Positions 20,062 through 30,300 of a stretch of 64,000 nt of DNA are shown here, piece after piece. Position 1 is the first letter of the stretch. The number at the start of each line of letters is the position of its first letter. The stretch comes from Archangium violaceum (GTDB lineage Bacteria > Myxococcota > Myxococcia > Myxococcales > Myxococcaceae). The DNA is taken from the NCBI RefSeq assembly GCF_016887565.1, contig NZ_CP069396.1, forward strand, positions 3,871,001 through 3,935,000, read 5' to 3'. The notes beneath the pieces were generated by a model, which made no database searches, was not told the DNA's origin, and saw only the letters and a list, made by a program, of their open reading frames with translations. Position numbers and translations under genes: made by a program.

Positions 20062-20739
20062 ATGCCCATCGTTGAAATGATCAAGAATGTCTTCGTGCAG
20101 TGGGGCGCCAACTGGGTCCTCTGGCTGCTGTTCGCGCTCTCCCTGGGGAGCGTTGGTATCATCGTCGAGCGCTGGTTCGTCTTCCGCGGCAAGCAGGATG
20201 TCCTTCGCGAGCTCTCCGACACCCTCGAGGAGACGCTCTCGAGCGGGGACTTCCCCGGGGCGCTGGCGAAGCTTGAGAAGCGGACGTCTGTCGGAGCGGT
20301 GGTGGCCCGGGCCGGGCTCCGCCTCGCGCCGCGGGGGCTGACCGCCGCCGACAAGGGCATGCAGAGCGCCCTGGCCATCGAGCGCTCCACGTTGGAGAAC
20401 CGCCTGGCCTATCTGGGCACCCTGGGAAACAACGCGCCCTTCATCGGACTCTTCGGGACCGTCATCGGCGTCCTCCTCGCCTTCGAGGCGCTCGGCCAGA
20501 CGACGGGGGGACGCACCGGAGGGGTGGCCTCGAACCTCGTGATGGGCGCCATCGCGGAGGCCCTGGTGGCGACCGCCGTGGGCATCGGTGTCGCCCTGCC
20601 CGCGGTCGCGGCGTATAACTACTTCCAGCGGCGGATTACCCGCATGCTCTCGGATGCCGAAGCGCTCACCAACCTCGTGCTGGCCTATGTGTCCGCCCGG
20701 GAGAAGAGCGCCGGAGCGGCCGGGAAGGGAATGGACTAG
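20062..20739 (+). CDS. exbB: ExbB, MotA/TolQ/ExbB proton channel
   Basis: A 225-residue inner-membrane protein of the TonB energiser. The ATG at 20062 follows GAAGGAGGACGACG, an excellent ribosome site; the in-frame extension upstream is not needed. Three membrane helices are visible: about 15-38 (NWVLWLLFALSLGSVGIIVE), about 115-140 (NAPFIGLFGTVIGVLLAFEAL) and about 155-180 (EALVATAVGIGVALPAVAAYNYF), with the family's G-L-x-G-T-V-x-G motif in the second. It would form the pentameric channel that powers the adjacent TonB through ExbD. It is separated by 2 bp from exbD. A dedicated Exb set behind a siderophore receptor is common in Myxococcota. Confidence 0.93.
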   Translation: MPIVEMIKNVFVQWGANWVLWLLFALSLGSVGIIVERWFVFRGKQDVLRELSDTLEETLSSGDFPGALAKLEKRTSVGAVVARAGLRLAPRGLTAADKGMQSALAIERSTLENRLAYLGTLGNNAPFIGLFGTVIGVLLAFEALGQTTGGRTGGVASNLVMGAIAEALVATAVGIGVALPAVAAYNYFQRRITRMLSDAEALTNLVLAYVSAREKSAGAAGKGMD

Positions 20740-20741
20740 TC

Positions 20742-21173
20742 ATGGCGGGTGGAACGCAACCACGCGGCGGGCTGATCGAGGGAATCAACGTCACGCCGCT
20801 CGTCGACATCACGTTGGTGCTCCTCATCATCTTCATCGTCACCGCGAAGATGATCGACAACCAGGCCCTGCCCCTCGACCTGCCCCAGGCCTCCCAGAGC
20901 GAGGAGCTCCAGACGGTTCTCGCCATCTCGATCACCGCGGACGGTAGGATCCAGGTGGATGGAGCGGACACGGATGCAGCGGCCTTGCGGGACAGGGTGC
21001 GTCAGGCGCTCGCGACGGACCCGGAGCTTCGTGCCGTCATCCAGGCGGACGGAGCGGTTCCCCACCGGCAGGTCATCTCGGTGCTCGACCAATTGAAGGA
21101 GGTGGGGCTCACCCGCGTGGCCTTCGGCACGGTCCGTCCGGAGCCAACGGAGGATGGGCGTGCGAACCCCTGA
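20742..21173 (+). CDS. exbD: ExbD, TonB-system proton channel subunit
   Basis: Biopolymer-transport protein of 143 residues. A short N-terminal cytoplasmic tail leads into a single helix (about 17-38) containing D22 in VTPLVDITLVLLIIF, the proton-binding aspartate equivalent to E. coli ExbD D25. The periplasmic domain has the conserved VPHRQVISVLDQLKEVGL motif. It partners ExbB and TonB. The last 20 bp overlap the start of tonB, so expression is coupled. Confidence 0.94.
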   Translation: MAGGTQPRGGLIEGINVTPLVDITLVLLIIFIVTAKMIDNQALPLDLPQASQSEELQTVLAISITADGRIQVDGADTDAAALRDRVRQALATDPELRAVIQADGAVPHRQVISVLDQLKEVGLTRVAFGTVRPEPTEDGRANP

Positions 21174-22011
21174 GCCACCCCCGGAGCGCGAGTCCGGCGC
21201 CGAGAGCATCGCGGAGATCATCCTCGGACCCGTGAAGCCGAGGACGCCGGGCGTGCTCGTGTGGGCGGCGGTGGCGACGGTGTCCCTGCACGGTGTGGCG
21301 GGCGTGTTCGCATGGCGGGTGTGGCAGGAGGGGGCCTCGCGCGCTCCGCCGGTGGCCGCTCCGAAGCCGCCGATCCGGGTCGATCATGTGGTGGACCTGC
21401 GACCCCAGGCCATTCCCGAGCCTCCTCCTCCCGTGTCTCCCCCAGCTCCGCCTCCGCCGCGGCAACAACGGCAGCGAGCGGCTCGGGCCGAGACGCCACC
21501 GAGCCGCGCGAAGCCCACCAACGCGCCTCCCTCTTCCGAGCCCGCTCGGGCCGGAGAGGTCGTCGCCGTGAAGGAGGGGGAAGCGCCCCTCGACTTCACC
21601 GGATTCGACATCGTGAGCGGTCAGGCCGAGAGCTATGCCGGAGGCGTGACGGCTTCCAACGGAAGCTCCGCGCGGGCGGTCGAGGCCGTCGCTGGCTCCG
21701 GAGACGATGCCAATGGAACCGGAACGAGCAGGGCCCGCCCCATCCGGCTCCCCGCGCGCAACTGGGACTGCCCCTGGCCGCGTGAGGCGGACACGCTGCG
21801 CATCAACGAGCAGACGGTCGTGCTGCGCGTCGTCGTGACTCCCGAGGGCCAGGTGACCTCGGCCGAGCTGGTGTCCGATCCGGGCCATGGTTTCGGCCAG
21901 GCGGCGCTCGCCTGTGCGCGGGGGGCGCGCTTCGACGCCGCCCTCGACCGGGACGGCCGTCCGTACGCGGCCACCTCGCCGCCGATCCGGGTCCGGTTCA
22001 AGCGTCGGTGA
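21154..22011 (+). CDS. tonB: TonB energy transducer
   Basis: A 285-residue TonB protein: a cytoplasmic tail, one signal-anchor helix at about 30-54, a Pro-rich periplasm-spanning section (about 70-105), a low-complexity linker and a C-terminal TonB domain (about 195-285, with VVLRVVVTPEGQVTSAELV and GFGQAALACARGARF). A Cys pair (DCPWP and ALACARG) could form a periplasmic disulfide. ATG 21154 overlaps exbD by 20 bp. GGAGG directly abuts that ATG, so GTG 21160, six bases later, is an equally plausible start. It is predicted to energise the upstream receptor. Its C-terminal domain resembles the extra N-terminal domain of that receptor. A hairpin terminator candidate begins at the stop codon. 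Confidence 0.9.
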   Translation: MGVRTPEPPPERESGAESIAEIILGPVKPRTPGVLVWAAVATVSLHGVAGVFAWRVWQEGASRAPPVAAPKPPIRVDHVVDLRPQAIPEPPPPVSPPAPPPPRQQRQRAARAETPPSRAKPTNAPPSSEPARAGEVVAVKEGEAPLDFTGFDIVSGQAESYAGGVTASNGSSARAVEAVAGSGDDANGTGTSRARPIRLPARNWDCPWPREADTLRINEQTVVLRVVVTPEGQVTSAELVSDPGHGFGQAALACARGARFDAALDRDGRPYAATSPPIRVRFKRR

Positions 22012-22036
22012 GGGGGATGACGGGCCGTCGCCCCCT
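22011..22036 (+). terminator. Hairpin at the end of the iron-uptake operon
   Basis: AGGGGG pairs with CCCCCT, and inside it GACGG pairs with CCGTC, giving an almost continuous GC stem that begins on the last base of the tonB stop. No T tract follows, so it is either a Rho-assisted terminator or a 3'-end stabiliser. Confidence 0.5.
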
Positions 22037-22072
22037 GGCTGATTCGTCGGGAGGCTCCTAGAGTCGCCTCGT

Positions 22073-23083
22073 ATGGACATGCCCGAGTTCATCGAGGTGC
22101 GGCGGCCGCGCTGGGAGAAGCTGGAGTCCCTGCTCGACAAGGCGGAGGGGCAGGGTCTGCGCGCCCTCGAATTGGAGGAGGCCCGCTCGTTGGGCAAGCT
22201 GTACCGCGCCGTCTCCAGCGACCTGCTCTGGGTGCGCGCGCGCAGCGGCTCGGCGGACGTGAGCGCGTACCTCAATGACCTGGTGGGCCGGGCCTATGCG
22301 ATTACCTACCCGGGCCAGCGGCCGCGCTTCGCGGACGTGTGGGGCTTTGTCGCCCGGGGCTTTCCCGCGCTGATGCGTCAGGAGTGGCGCATGTACGCGG
22401 CGTCGGTGCTCCTGTTCCTGGCGGGCGCGGGCTTCGGGTACCTGGGCATGCTGGTGGACCCCGACGCGGCGCCCTACCTCGTCCCCGACCAGCACCTGGG
22501 CATGGACCCCATCAAGCGCGCCGCCGAGGAGGCCGCGGGCGATGGCATGTCGGTGGGGCAGCAGGCCCAGTTCACCACCTTCCTCTTCACGCACAACATC
22601 CAGGTGGCCTTCCTCGCCTTCGCGCTGGGCATCACCGTGGGCGTGGGCACGGCGCTGATGCTCTTCACCAACGGGCTGATGCTGGGCGCGCTCGCGCAGG
22701 TGTACACAGCCAAGGGCATGGCTGGCTGGTTCTGGGCGTGGATCCTCCCCCACGGCATTCCGGAGATCACCGCCATCTGCATCGCGGGCGCGGCGGGCTT
22801 CGTCATCGCCCGGGGTCAGATCGCTCCGCGCGGTCTCCCTCGAGGCATGGCGCTGCGCCAGGAGGCCGTACGCGCGGTGAAGCTCCTCTTCGGCACGCTC
22901 GCGCTCTTCGTGCTCGCGGGCTTCATCGAGGGCACCATCTCGCAGATCCACCCGCCGAAGCTCTCGGTGGCCTTCAAGGTCTCCTTCGCCCTGACGGTGG
23001 GCCTGGGCGTCTACGCGTACCTGTGCTCGGACTGGATGAGAGGGGCGCGTAGGGCCGCCGCGGATGGAAGCGGCGCGTCGTAG
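22073..23083 (+). CDS. SpoIIM-family (DUF95) integral membrane protein
   Basis: A 336-residue multi-pass protein of the stage II sporulation M family. A soluble N-terminal helical part (about 1-85) is followed by about five to six membrane helices: 100-122, 178-205 (NIQVAFLAFALGITVGVG), 210-235, 240-262 with the family motif ILPHGIPEITAICIAGAAG, 285-305 and 315-332. In Bacillus, SpoIIM belongs to an engulfment complex; in Gram-negative bacteria homologues usually sit with MoxR/DUF58/DUF4129 genes and their role is unclear. Here that MoxR cluster is 10 kb away and in the opposite orientation, with no RDD-family gene visible. ATG 22073 is used; ATG 22079 is an alternative. The protein family is clear; function is not assigned. 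Confidence 0.85.
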   Translation: MDMPEFIEVRRPRWEKLESLLDKAEGQGLRALELEEARSLGKLYRAVSSDLLWVRARSGSADVSAYLNDLVGRAYAITYPGQRPRFADVWGFVARGFPALMRQEWRMYAASVLLFLAGAGFGYLGMLVDPDAAPYLVPDQHLGMDPIKRAAEEAAGDGMSVGQQAQFTTFLFTHNIQVAFLAFALGITVGVGTALMLFTNGLMLGALAQVYTAKGMAGWFWAWILPHGIPEITAICIAGAAGFVIARGQIAPRGLPRGMALRQEAVRAVKLLFGTLALFVLAGFIEGTISQIHPPKLSVAFKVSFALTVGLGVYAYLCSDWMRGARRAAADGSGAS

Positions 23084-23136
23084 AAAAGCAGCTTCATGAA
23101 CGTGGTAGTTTGTCTGTTCGAGGGGCGCACCACGGC

Positions 23137-26100
23137 ATGGACAACGACATCACGGATCCGTCTCCGTCAGGCACTCCAGGGCTTCCTCTCTCCCGGGGAA
23201 AGAGCGTCGCTGGGCGTTTCATCATCGAGGATCTGGCTGGGCGTGGCGGCATGGGCTTCGTCTACCGGGCCAGGGATTGCCTCTCCGACCGGCCCGTCGC
23301 CCTCAAGTTCCTGCACGTCATCGACTCGCCGGAGGTGGCCTACCGCTTCAACCGCGAGGCCGTGCTGCTCTCCGAGCTGTGCCACCCCGGCATCGTCTCC
23401 TATGTCGCGCATGGCACCACCGAGGCGGGCCAGCGCTTCCTGGCCATGGAGTGGCTCGAAGGCGAGGACCTGGCTCAGCGTCTGAGCCGCCAGTCCCTTG
23501 GCCTCTCCGAGGCCCTGGCCTTGCTGCGCCGCGCCGCCGAGGCGCTCGTCACCGCGCACCAGCAGGGCATCGTCCACCGTGACCTCAAGCCCTCCAACCT
23601 CTTCCTGCGGGGAGGCCGTCCCGAGGACGTGGTGCTGTTGGACTTCGGCATCGCCCGCACGCGCTCCCTGCTGGCGGTGACACGCCCCGGCATCGTGGTG
23701 GGCACTCCGGGCTACATGTCGCCCGAGCAGGCCTCCAGCCAGCCAGACACTCCCCCCAGCGCCGACATCTTCTCCCTGGGCTGTGTGCTCTACGAGTGCC
23801 TCACGGGTCAGCCGCCCTTCGCCGCTCCCCACTTCGCCGCCGCGCTGGCCAAGATTCTCTTCACCGAGCCCGCTCCCCTGCACACGCTGCGCGCCGATCT
23901 GCCCCCGGGCGTGCAGGTGCTGGTGGACCGCATGCTGGCCAAGGACCCGCGGCGGCGGTTGCTGGATGCCTCCACCCTGCTGGAGGCGCTCTCGGCGCTG
24001 GAGTCCGTGCCGGAGTTGTTGTTGCCCCGTGGCATGGAGGACTCGCGTCCCCCCAGCCTGGCCGGGGCCGAGCAGCAGCTCGTCAGTGTCTTGCTGGTGT
24101 CCCTGTTGGGCGTGCAGCCCGATGAGCAGGGCCCGGTGGAGCGGGCCTGGGCCTCCTCGCTGGATGCGCTGCGTGTGGCGCTCGCTCCCCTTGGCGCCCG
24201 GGTGGAGTTGCTGGCGGACGGCTCGCTGGTGGCCACGCTGGTGCCAGAGCGCGGCAGTGCCACGGATCAGGCCGCCCTGGCGGCCCGGTGCGCGCTCACC
24301 TTCAAGGAGCGCTGGCCCGAGGCCGCCGTCGTCCTGGTCACGGGCCTGGGCGTCATCAATGAGCACCTGCCGGTGGGTGATGCCATGGACGGGGCGGGGC
24401 GGCTGTTGCGCCAGCTCGAGCGGATGCCCGCCTCCTCCTGTGTGGTGTTGGACGAGGTGACGGCCGGATTGCTGGGGCCCGGCTTCCAGCTCTCGCGCTC
24501 CTCGGCGGGCACCTTCCTGCTGCAAGGCGAGCAGCTCAGCGCCGATGCGTCCCGTCCGCTGCTGGGCAAGCCCACCCCCTGCGTGGGGCGCGAGCAGGAG
24601 CTGGCCCGGCTCGACTTCACGCTCGACTCCTGCATCGAGGCGCCAGCCGCCCGGGCCCTCCTGGTGACGGCCCCCGCGGGCGTGGGCAAGTCCCGGCTGC
24701 GCCATGAGTTCCTCCGCCGCATCGAGCGCCAGGAGCAGCGGGTGCTGGTGCTGCTGGGGCGGGGAGACCCCATGAGCGCGGGGGCCTCGTACGGCCTGCT
24801 GGGGCAGGCGTTGCGGCGGCTGTGCGGCATCGTGGAAGGGGAGAACCTGGAGGCACGCCGGACCCGGCTGTACCAGCGCGTGGCCCGGCACCTCCCCGAG
24901 GACGAGGCCCAGGATGTCGTCGAGTCCCTGGGCGAGTTGTGCGCCATCCCCTTTCCCGGGGAGGCGAGTCCACGCCTGCGTGCCGCGCGCGGCGATCCGC
25001 GGCTGATGAGCGCTCAGGTGAGCCGGGCGCTGGTGTCCTTCCTGGGCGCGGAGTGCACCCACCAGCCGGTGCTGCTGGTGTTGGAGGATCTGCACTGGAG
25101 CGATGCGCTCACCATCAAGCTGGTGGACGAGGTGCTGCGGGAGCTGGCCGGACGGCCATTGATGGTGCTGGCGCTGGCGCGGCCCGAGGTGAAGGAGCTC
25201 TTCCCCGGGTTGTGGTCGCCCTCCCTTCAGGAGTTGCCGCTCCAAGGCCTGAGCCGCAAGGCCAGTGCCCGGCTGGCGCGCGAGGTGCTCGGGTCGCGGG
25301 TCTCCGACACCGTCGTGCGGAGGGTCGTGGAGCAGTCCGACGGCAACGCGCTCTTCCTGGAGGAGCTCATCCGCGTGGCGGCCGAGGGACGCGGGGAGGC
25401 CGCGCCGGAGACGGTGCTGGCGGTGCTCCAGTCGCGTCTGACACGGATGGAGTCCGGGGCCCGTCAGGTGTTGCTGGCCGCCAGCTTCTTCGGCCGCACC
25501 TTCTGGGCTCAGGGGGTAGGGGAGTTGTTGGGCCGGCAGGACGCGACGGACATGCTGGCGCAGCACCTCCGGCAGCTCGTGGCGCAGGAGGTCATCGAGC
25601 CACAGCCCGACAGCCGCTTCCCCGGCACGGTCGAGTACCGCTTCCGGCACGCGCTCGTGCGGGACGCGGCCTATGGCCTGGTGCCCGACCGTCACCGGCT
25701 CACGGGCCACGGTTTGGCCGGCGCCTGGCTGGAGCGGATGGGGGAGACCGACCCGGTGGTGCTCGCCACGCATTACCAGCTCGGGCAGCAGCTGGAGCTC
25801 GCGGCCCATTTCTATACCCGGGCCGCCGAGCAGCTCTTCGAGCGCAATGCCTTGCAGGGATGTCTCCAATGTGTGGAGTCGGCCCTGGCCTGTGGCGTGG
25901 GCGGCGAGGCCCAGTCCCGGTTGCGCGCGCTCCAGGCCGTGGTGGCCATCTGGCTGGAGCAGATCCAGAGGGCGCTGGAGCTCGGAATGCCGGTGGTGTC
26001 CGAGTTGAAGGCGGGCAGCCGGTTGTGGTGCAGGTTGATGGGAGGACTGATTCTCGGGACCGGGCAGGACGGTCAACAGGAGCGGGCGGTCAGGCTGAGA

Positions 26101-27090
26101 GAGCTCCTGCTGCGCACCTCTCCGGAGCCCGAGGCGCTCGCCGCCTATATCGAATCCGTTGCCCTGCTGGGTCTCACCATGGCCTGGTCCGGTTCGCGCC
26201 AGGGAATGGAGCAACTGCTCGGGCGCATCATCGAGGTGGGCGCGGACATCGTGAGCGATGATCCGGTGGCGCGTGGCTGGATGAGATTCATGCAGGGCTA
26301 TTTCCTTCACCTCATCGAGGCCAGGCCCTGGCAGGCCTTCCTGGTGGCCGAGCTGGGCATGCGGGACTTCCGGGAGATCGGCTCCGAGCGCAACGCGAGC
26401 GCGCTGGAGACCCTGTCGGGGATGGCCCTGGACGCACTGGGGGCATTGCCCGGGGCCTTGGAGCGGCTGCGGGATGCGGTCGCCATCTCCCTGCGGACGG
26501 ATCAACGTCTCGTGGGAGCCCACGCCCGGCATCATCTGATCCAGGCGTTGGCGGGCAGCGCCGATCCGGAGCATCAGCGCGAGGCGCGGGAGCTGGTTCG
26601 CGAGTGGATGGGAAATGGAGACTTCCTGTCCTTCAAGCAGGGCACGGCGCACGCGATGCTGGCGAAGGTGGTGGCGGCCAGCGGCGAGCTCCATGAGGCC
26701 GAGGTGTATGCCCGCAGGGCCTGCGAGCTCCTGGAGCCGTTCCTGTCCTACCTGGTCTATGCGCGCACGGTGCTCAGCAACGTGTTGCTCGCCCAGGGGC
26801 GCGCCACGGAGGCCCGGCAGGTGGCGGACCTGGGTGTGCAGGACGTGGCGCGCATGGGCAGCTGGGGGGTGTACGCGGTCGCCATGCACCTGGCGCTGAC
26901 GGAGGCCTGCTTCGCGGAAGGGGATGAGTGCACGGGGGAGATGGCCCTTCGGGAGGCCTATGAGTGCGTTCGAGCGCGCGCCGACGACATTCCAGACCCC
27001 GCGGCGCGCGAGCGCTTCCTGCGCCAGGTGCCCGAGAATGCTCGCACCCTCGCGCTGGTCCGCCAGCGCTGGGGCGAGGCCACGGCGTAG
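23137..27090 (+). CDS. Giant Ser/Thr kinase with pseudo-cyclase, AAA/STAND ATPase and helical repeats (paralogue 1)
   Basis: A 1317-residue cytosolic signalling protein. Kinase domain about 25-290: GRGGMG loop, K57, HRDLKP with D149, DFG with D169, SPEQ. Residues about 316-480 resemble the class III cyclase fold that often precedes such ATPases, including a C-terminal VGREQEL junction, but metal aspartates are absent (VSLLG replaces F-A-D-x-x-G), so it should be inactive. An AAA/STAND ATPase follows, with Walker A PAGVGKS (K518) and Walker B VLEDLHWSD (E650/D651). From about 870 to the end, helix-rich TPR-like repeats are inferred. The ATG at 23137 is chosen because the second paralogue begins with the same Met-Asp-Asn-Asp and the spacing to the kinase domain then matches. 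The architecture resembles PknK-like regulators. Confidence 0.9.
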   Translation: MDNDITDPSPSGTPGLPLSRGKSVAGRFIIEDLAGRGGMGFVYRARDCLSDRPVALKFLHVIDSPEVAYRFNREAVLLSELCHPGIVSYVAHGTTEAGQRFLAMEWLEGEDLAQRLSRQSLGLSEALALLRRAAEALVTAHQQGIVHRDLKPSNLFLRGGRPEDVVLLDFGIARTRSLLAVTRPGIVVGTPGYMSPEQASSQPDTPPSADIFSLGCVLYECLTGQPPFAAPHFAAALAKILFTEPAPLHTLRADLPPGVQVLVDRMLAKDPRRRLLDASTLLEALSALESVPELLLPRGMEDSRPPSLAGAEQQLVSVLLVSLLGVQPDEQGPVERAWASSLDALRVALAPLGARVELLADGSLVATLVPERGSATDQAALAARCALTFKERWPEAAVVLVTGLGVINEHLPVGDAMDGAGRLLRQLERMPASSCVVLDEVTAGLLGPGFQLSRSSAGTFLLQGEQLSADASRPLLGKPTPCVGREQELARLDFTLDSCIEAPAARALLVTAPAGVGKSRLRHEFLRRIERQEQRVLVLLGRGDPMSAGASYGLLGQALRRLCGIVEGENLEARRTRLYQRVARHLPEDEAQDVVESLGELCAIPFPGEASPRLRAARGDPRLMSAQVSRALVSFLGAECTHQPVLLVLEDLHWSDALTIKLVDEVLRELAGRPLMVLALARPEVKELFPGLWSPSLQELPLQGLSRKASARLAREVLGSRVSDTVVRRVVEQSDGNALFLEELIRVAAEGRGEAAPETVLAVLQSRLTRMESGARQVLLAASFFGRTFWAQGVGELLGRQDATDMLAQHLRQLVAQEVIEPQPDSRFPGTVEYRFRHALVRDAAYGLVPDRHRLTGHGLAGAWLERMGETDPVVLATHYQLGQQLELAAHFYTRAAEQLFERNALQGCLQCVESALACGVGGEAQSRLRALQAVVAIWLEQIQRALELGMPVVSELKAGSRLWCRLMGGLILGTGQDGQQERAVRLRELLLRTSPEPEALAAYIESVALLGLTMAWSGSRQGMEQLLGRIIEVGADIVSDDPVARGWMRFMQGYFLHLIEARPWQAFLVAELGMRDFREIGSERNASALETLSGMALDALGALPGALERLRDAVAISLRTDQRLVGAHARHHLIQALAGSADPEHQREARELVREWMGNGDFLSFKQGTAHAMLAKVVAASGELHEAEVYARRACELLEPFLSYLVYARTVLSNVLLAQGRATEARQVADLGVQDVARMGSWGVYAVAMHLALTEACFAEGDECTGEMALREAYECVRARADDIPDPAARERFLRQVPENARTLALVRQRWGEATA

Positions 27091-27145
27091 GACGAGCGGC
27101 GTTGGTGGGTGCACCCCGCCCAGCGACGCACAGTAGAAAAGGGCT

Positions 27146-27171
27146 TCACGACCCGACTCGGCGGGTCGTGA
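27146..27171 (+). terminator. Perfect 10-bp hairpin between the two giant kinase genes
   Basis: TCACGACCCG and CGGGTCGTGA form a perfect 10-bp stem around a 6-base loop, 55 bp after the first kinase gene. A weak T-containing tail (GTCTTCAC) follows. It may terminate the first gene, making the two kinases separate units. Confidence 0.5.
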
Positions 27172-27301
27172 GTCTTCACTCGCGGAGAATCCATTCCGGC
27201 GGTTCGTCGTGTTAGCCTTTTCCCATACATTGGGAGGCGCATTCGCTCCTTTTTGGAGCGGTGGCCGCTCCGGCGACTGCGGGAGGGCACAGACGTACAT
27301 C

Positions 27302-30300
27302 ATGGACAACGACAGCACGGAGCCGACGGTTCCCCACAAGGTCCAGCCCCAGTTCCTTCTTCAGGGGCTCGTCATCGCCGGCCGCTTCACCCTCGAGGCG
27401 CTGGCGGGTCGTGGAGGCATGGGGACCGTCTACCGCGCCACGGATTCCCACTCCGGACGGCCCGTTGCCATCAAGCTGCTGCATGCCGTGACATCTCCGG
27501 AGGTGGCCTACCGCTTCAATCGCGAGGCACTCCTGCTCTCCGAGCTGAGCCACCCCGGCATCGTCTCCTACGTCCACCATGGAACCAGCGAGGCGGGGCA
27601 GCCCTACCTGGCCATGGAGTGGCTCGAGGGGGAGGACCTGTCGAAGCGTCTGGCCCGTCAGCCTCTCACCCTGCCCGAGAGCCTGCGCCTGCTGCGCTGC
27701 GTAGCCGAGGCGCTCGCCACGGCCCACGCACAGGGCATCGTCCATCGTGACATCAAGCCCTCCAACCTCTTCCTGCGCGGGGGCCGTCCCCAGGACGCGG
27801 TGCTGCTGGACTTCGGGCTGGCCCGTTACACCACGCGCTCCCTGGTGGCGGTGACGATGAGCAACACGGTGCTCGGTACAGCGGGCTACATGGCACCGGA
27901 GCAGGCCTCCAGCCAGCCGGAGATTTCTCCCGCCGCGGACATCTTCTCGCTGGGGTGCGTGCTGTATGAGTGTCTCACGGGCAGGCCGCCCTTCGATGCC
28001 TCGCACTTCGCCGTCGCGCTGGCCAAGATTCTGTACGCTGAACCGGCCCCGCTGAACACGCTGCGCGCCGACCTGCCTCCCGACTTGCAGGTGCTGGTGG
28101 ACCGGATGCTGGTCAAGGATCCGCGGCGGCGGTTGCCGGACGTGGCCAGCCTGCTGGAAGCACTGACGGTGCTGGAGTCCGTTCCCGAGCTCGTTCCACC
28201 GCGGGCATCGAAGCAGTCGCGCTCTCCGGGCCTGGGTGATGCCGAGCAGAAGCTGGTCAGTGTCCTGTTGGTGTCCTTCGAGCCCATGCGGGGCGGGGAG
28301 TCGGGCGGGCATCTGACCCAGGGCTTCGCCCTGCGCGACTCGTTGCGCCCGGCGCTCGCGCCCTATGGGGCCCAGGTGGAACTGCTGGCGGATGGCTCGC
28401 TCGTGGTCTCGCTGGTGCCGGAGCGGGGGACTGCCACGGATCAGGTGGCGCTAGCGGCCCGGTGTGCGCTCACCCTCAAGGAGCGCTGGCCCGAAACCAC
28501 CGTGGTGCTGGTCACCGGCCGCGGCGTCTTCAACGAGCGGTTGCCGGTGGGCGATGCCCTGGACAGGGCGGGGCGGCTGCTGCGCCAGTTGGAGCGGATG
28601 CCCACCGCCGCTTTCGTGGTGATGGATGAAGTGACGGCTGGCCTGCTCGGGTCGGGATTCCAACTCTCTCGCTCTTCCGAGGACTTCTTCCTGCTGCAGG
28701 GAGAGCAGTCCTGGACCGACGAGTCCCGTCCGCTGCTGGGCAGGCCCACGGCCTGTGTGGGCCGGGAGCAGGAATTGGCCCTGCTGGATTTCACCCTCAC
28801 GGCTTGCATCGAGGAGCAGGCGGCCCGGGCCGTATTGGTGACGGCCCCTCCGGGCATGGGGAAGTCCCGGCTGCGCCACGAGTTCCTCCGTCGCATCGAG
28901 CGCAGGGAGTCACGGCCCCTGGTGCTGCTGGGGCGGGGGGATCCCATGGGCGCGGGAGCCTCCCATGGTCTGCTGGGTCAGGCCCTGCGGCGGCTGTGTG
29001 GCCTGGTCGAGGGGGAGTCGCTGGAGGCGCGCCGGGGTCGGCTGTTCCAGCGCGTGACCCAGCACCTGCCCGAGGACGAGTCCCAGGATGTTGTCGAGTT
29101 CCTGGGTGAGTTGTGCGCCATTCCGTTCCCCGAGGAGGACAGCCCGCGCCTGCGCGCCGCACGGGGAGATCCGCGTCTGATGAGCACGCAGCTGGGTCGG
29201 GCGCTGACGGCCTTCCTGAAGGCCGAGTGCACCCACCAGCCGGTGCTGCTGATGTTGGAGGACTTGCACTGGAGTGACGCGCTCACTATCAAGCTGGTGG
29301 ACGAGGTATTGCGCGAGTTGGCCGAGCACTCCTTCATGGTGCTGGCGCTGGCGCGGCCCGAGGTGAAGGAACTCTTCCCGGGCCTGTGGTCGAGGCGATT
29401 GCAGGAATTGCAGCTCAACGGCTTGAGCCGCAAGGCCAGTGGCAGGCTGGTGCGTGAGGTGCTGGGACCGAGGATGACCGACTCCGTCGTGCAGAGGGTC
29501 GTGGAGCAGGCCGACGGCAACGCGCTCTTCCTGGAGGAACTCATCCGAATGGTGGCCGAGGGGCGCGGGGAGGCTCCGCCGGAGACGGTGCTGGCGGTAC
29601 TGCAAGCGCGCTTGATGCGGATGGAGCCAGGGATGCGCCAGGTGCTGCTGGCCGCCAGCTTCTTCGGCCGCACCTTCTGGTCGGGTGGGGTGAGAGCGCT
29701 GCTGGGTCGCCAGGGCGAGGACGAGTCGTTGGAGATGCACCTGCGGCAACTCGTGCGACAGGAGGTCATCGAGCCGCAGCCTTCCGGGCGCTTCCCTGGC
29801 CTGGACGAGTATCGCTTCCGGCACGGGCTGGTGCGGGATGCGGCCTACGGTCTGGTGCCCGACAACCATCGGGCAATGGGCCACCGTCTGGTGGCGGCGT
29901 GGCTGGAGCGGATGGGAGAGCCAGACCCGCTGGTGCTCGCCACGCATTACCAGCTGGGGCAGCAGTTGGATCATGCCGCGCTCTTCTATGCCCGGGCCGC
30001 CGAGCAGCTCTTCGAGCGGCACGACCTGCAGGGGACGATGCGCTGCGTGGACGAGGCCCTGGCCTGTGGTGTGAGCGGCGAGCCCCTGGTCCGATTGCGT
30101 GCGCTGCAGTCCGTGGTGTGCTTCTGGAGGGATGAATTCGCGAAGCTGCTGGAACTGGGGGGCCCGGTATTGGAGGGGTTGAAGGCGGGCAGTCCGTTGT
30201 GGTGCAGGCTGGTGAGCGGGCTCATCATCGCGAACGCGCATGACGGCCGCCACGATCAGGTGGCCAGGCTGAGTGAGCTGCTGTTGCGTACCAATCCGGA

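Noticed and set aside
23167-27339. Very long open frame antiparallel to the first giant kinase (over 1300 codons)
   Set aside because: It mirrors the kinase gene with the high-GC third-position pattern, encodes His/Gln/Arg-rich nonsense without domains, and the sense strand carries all kinase and Walker motifs.
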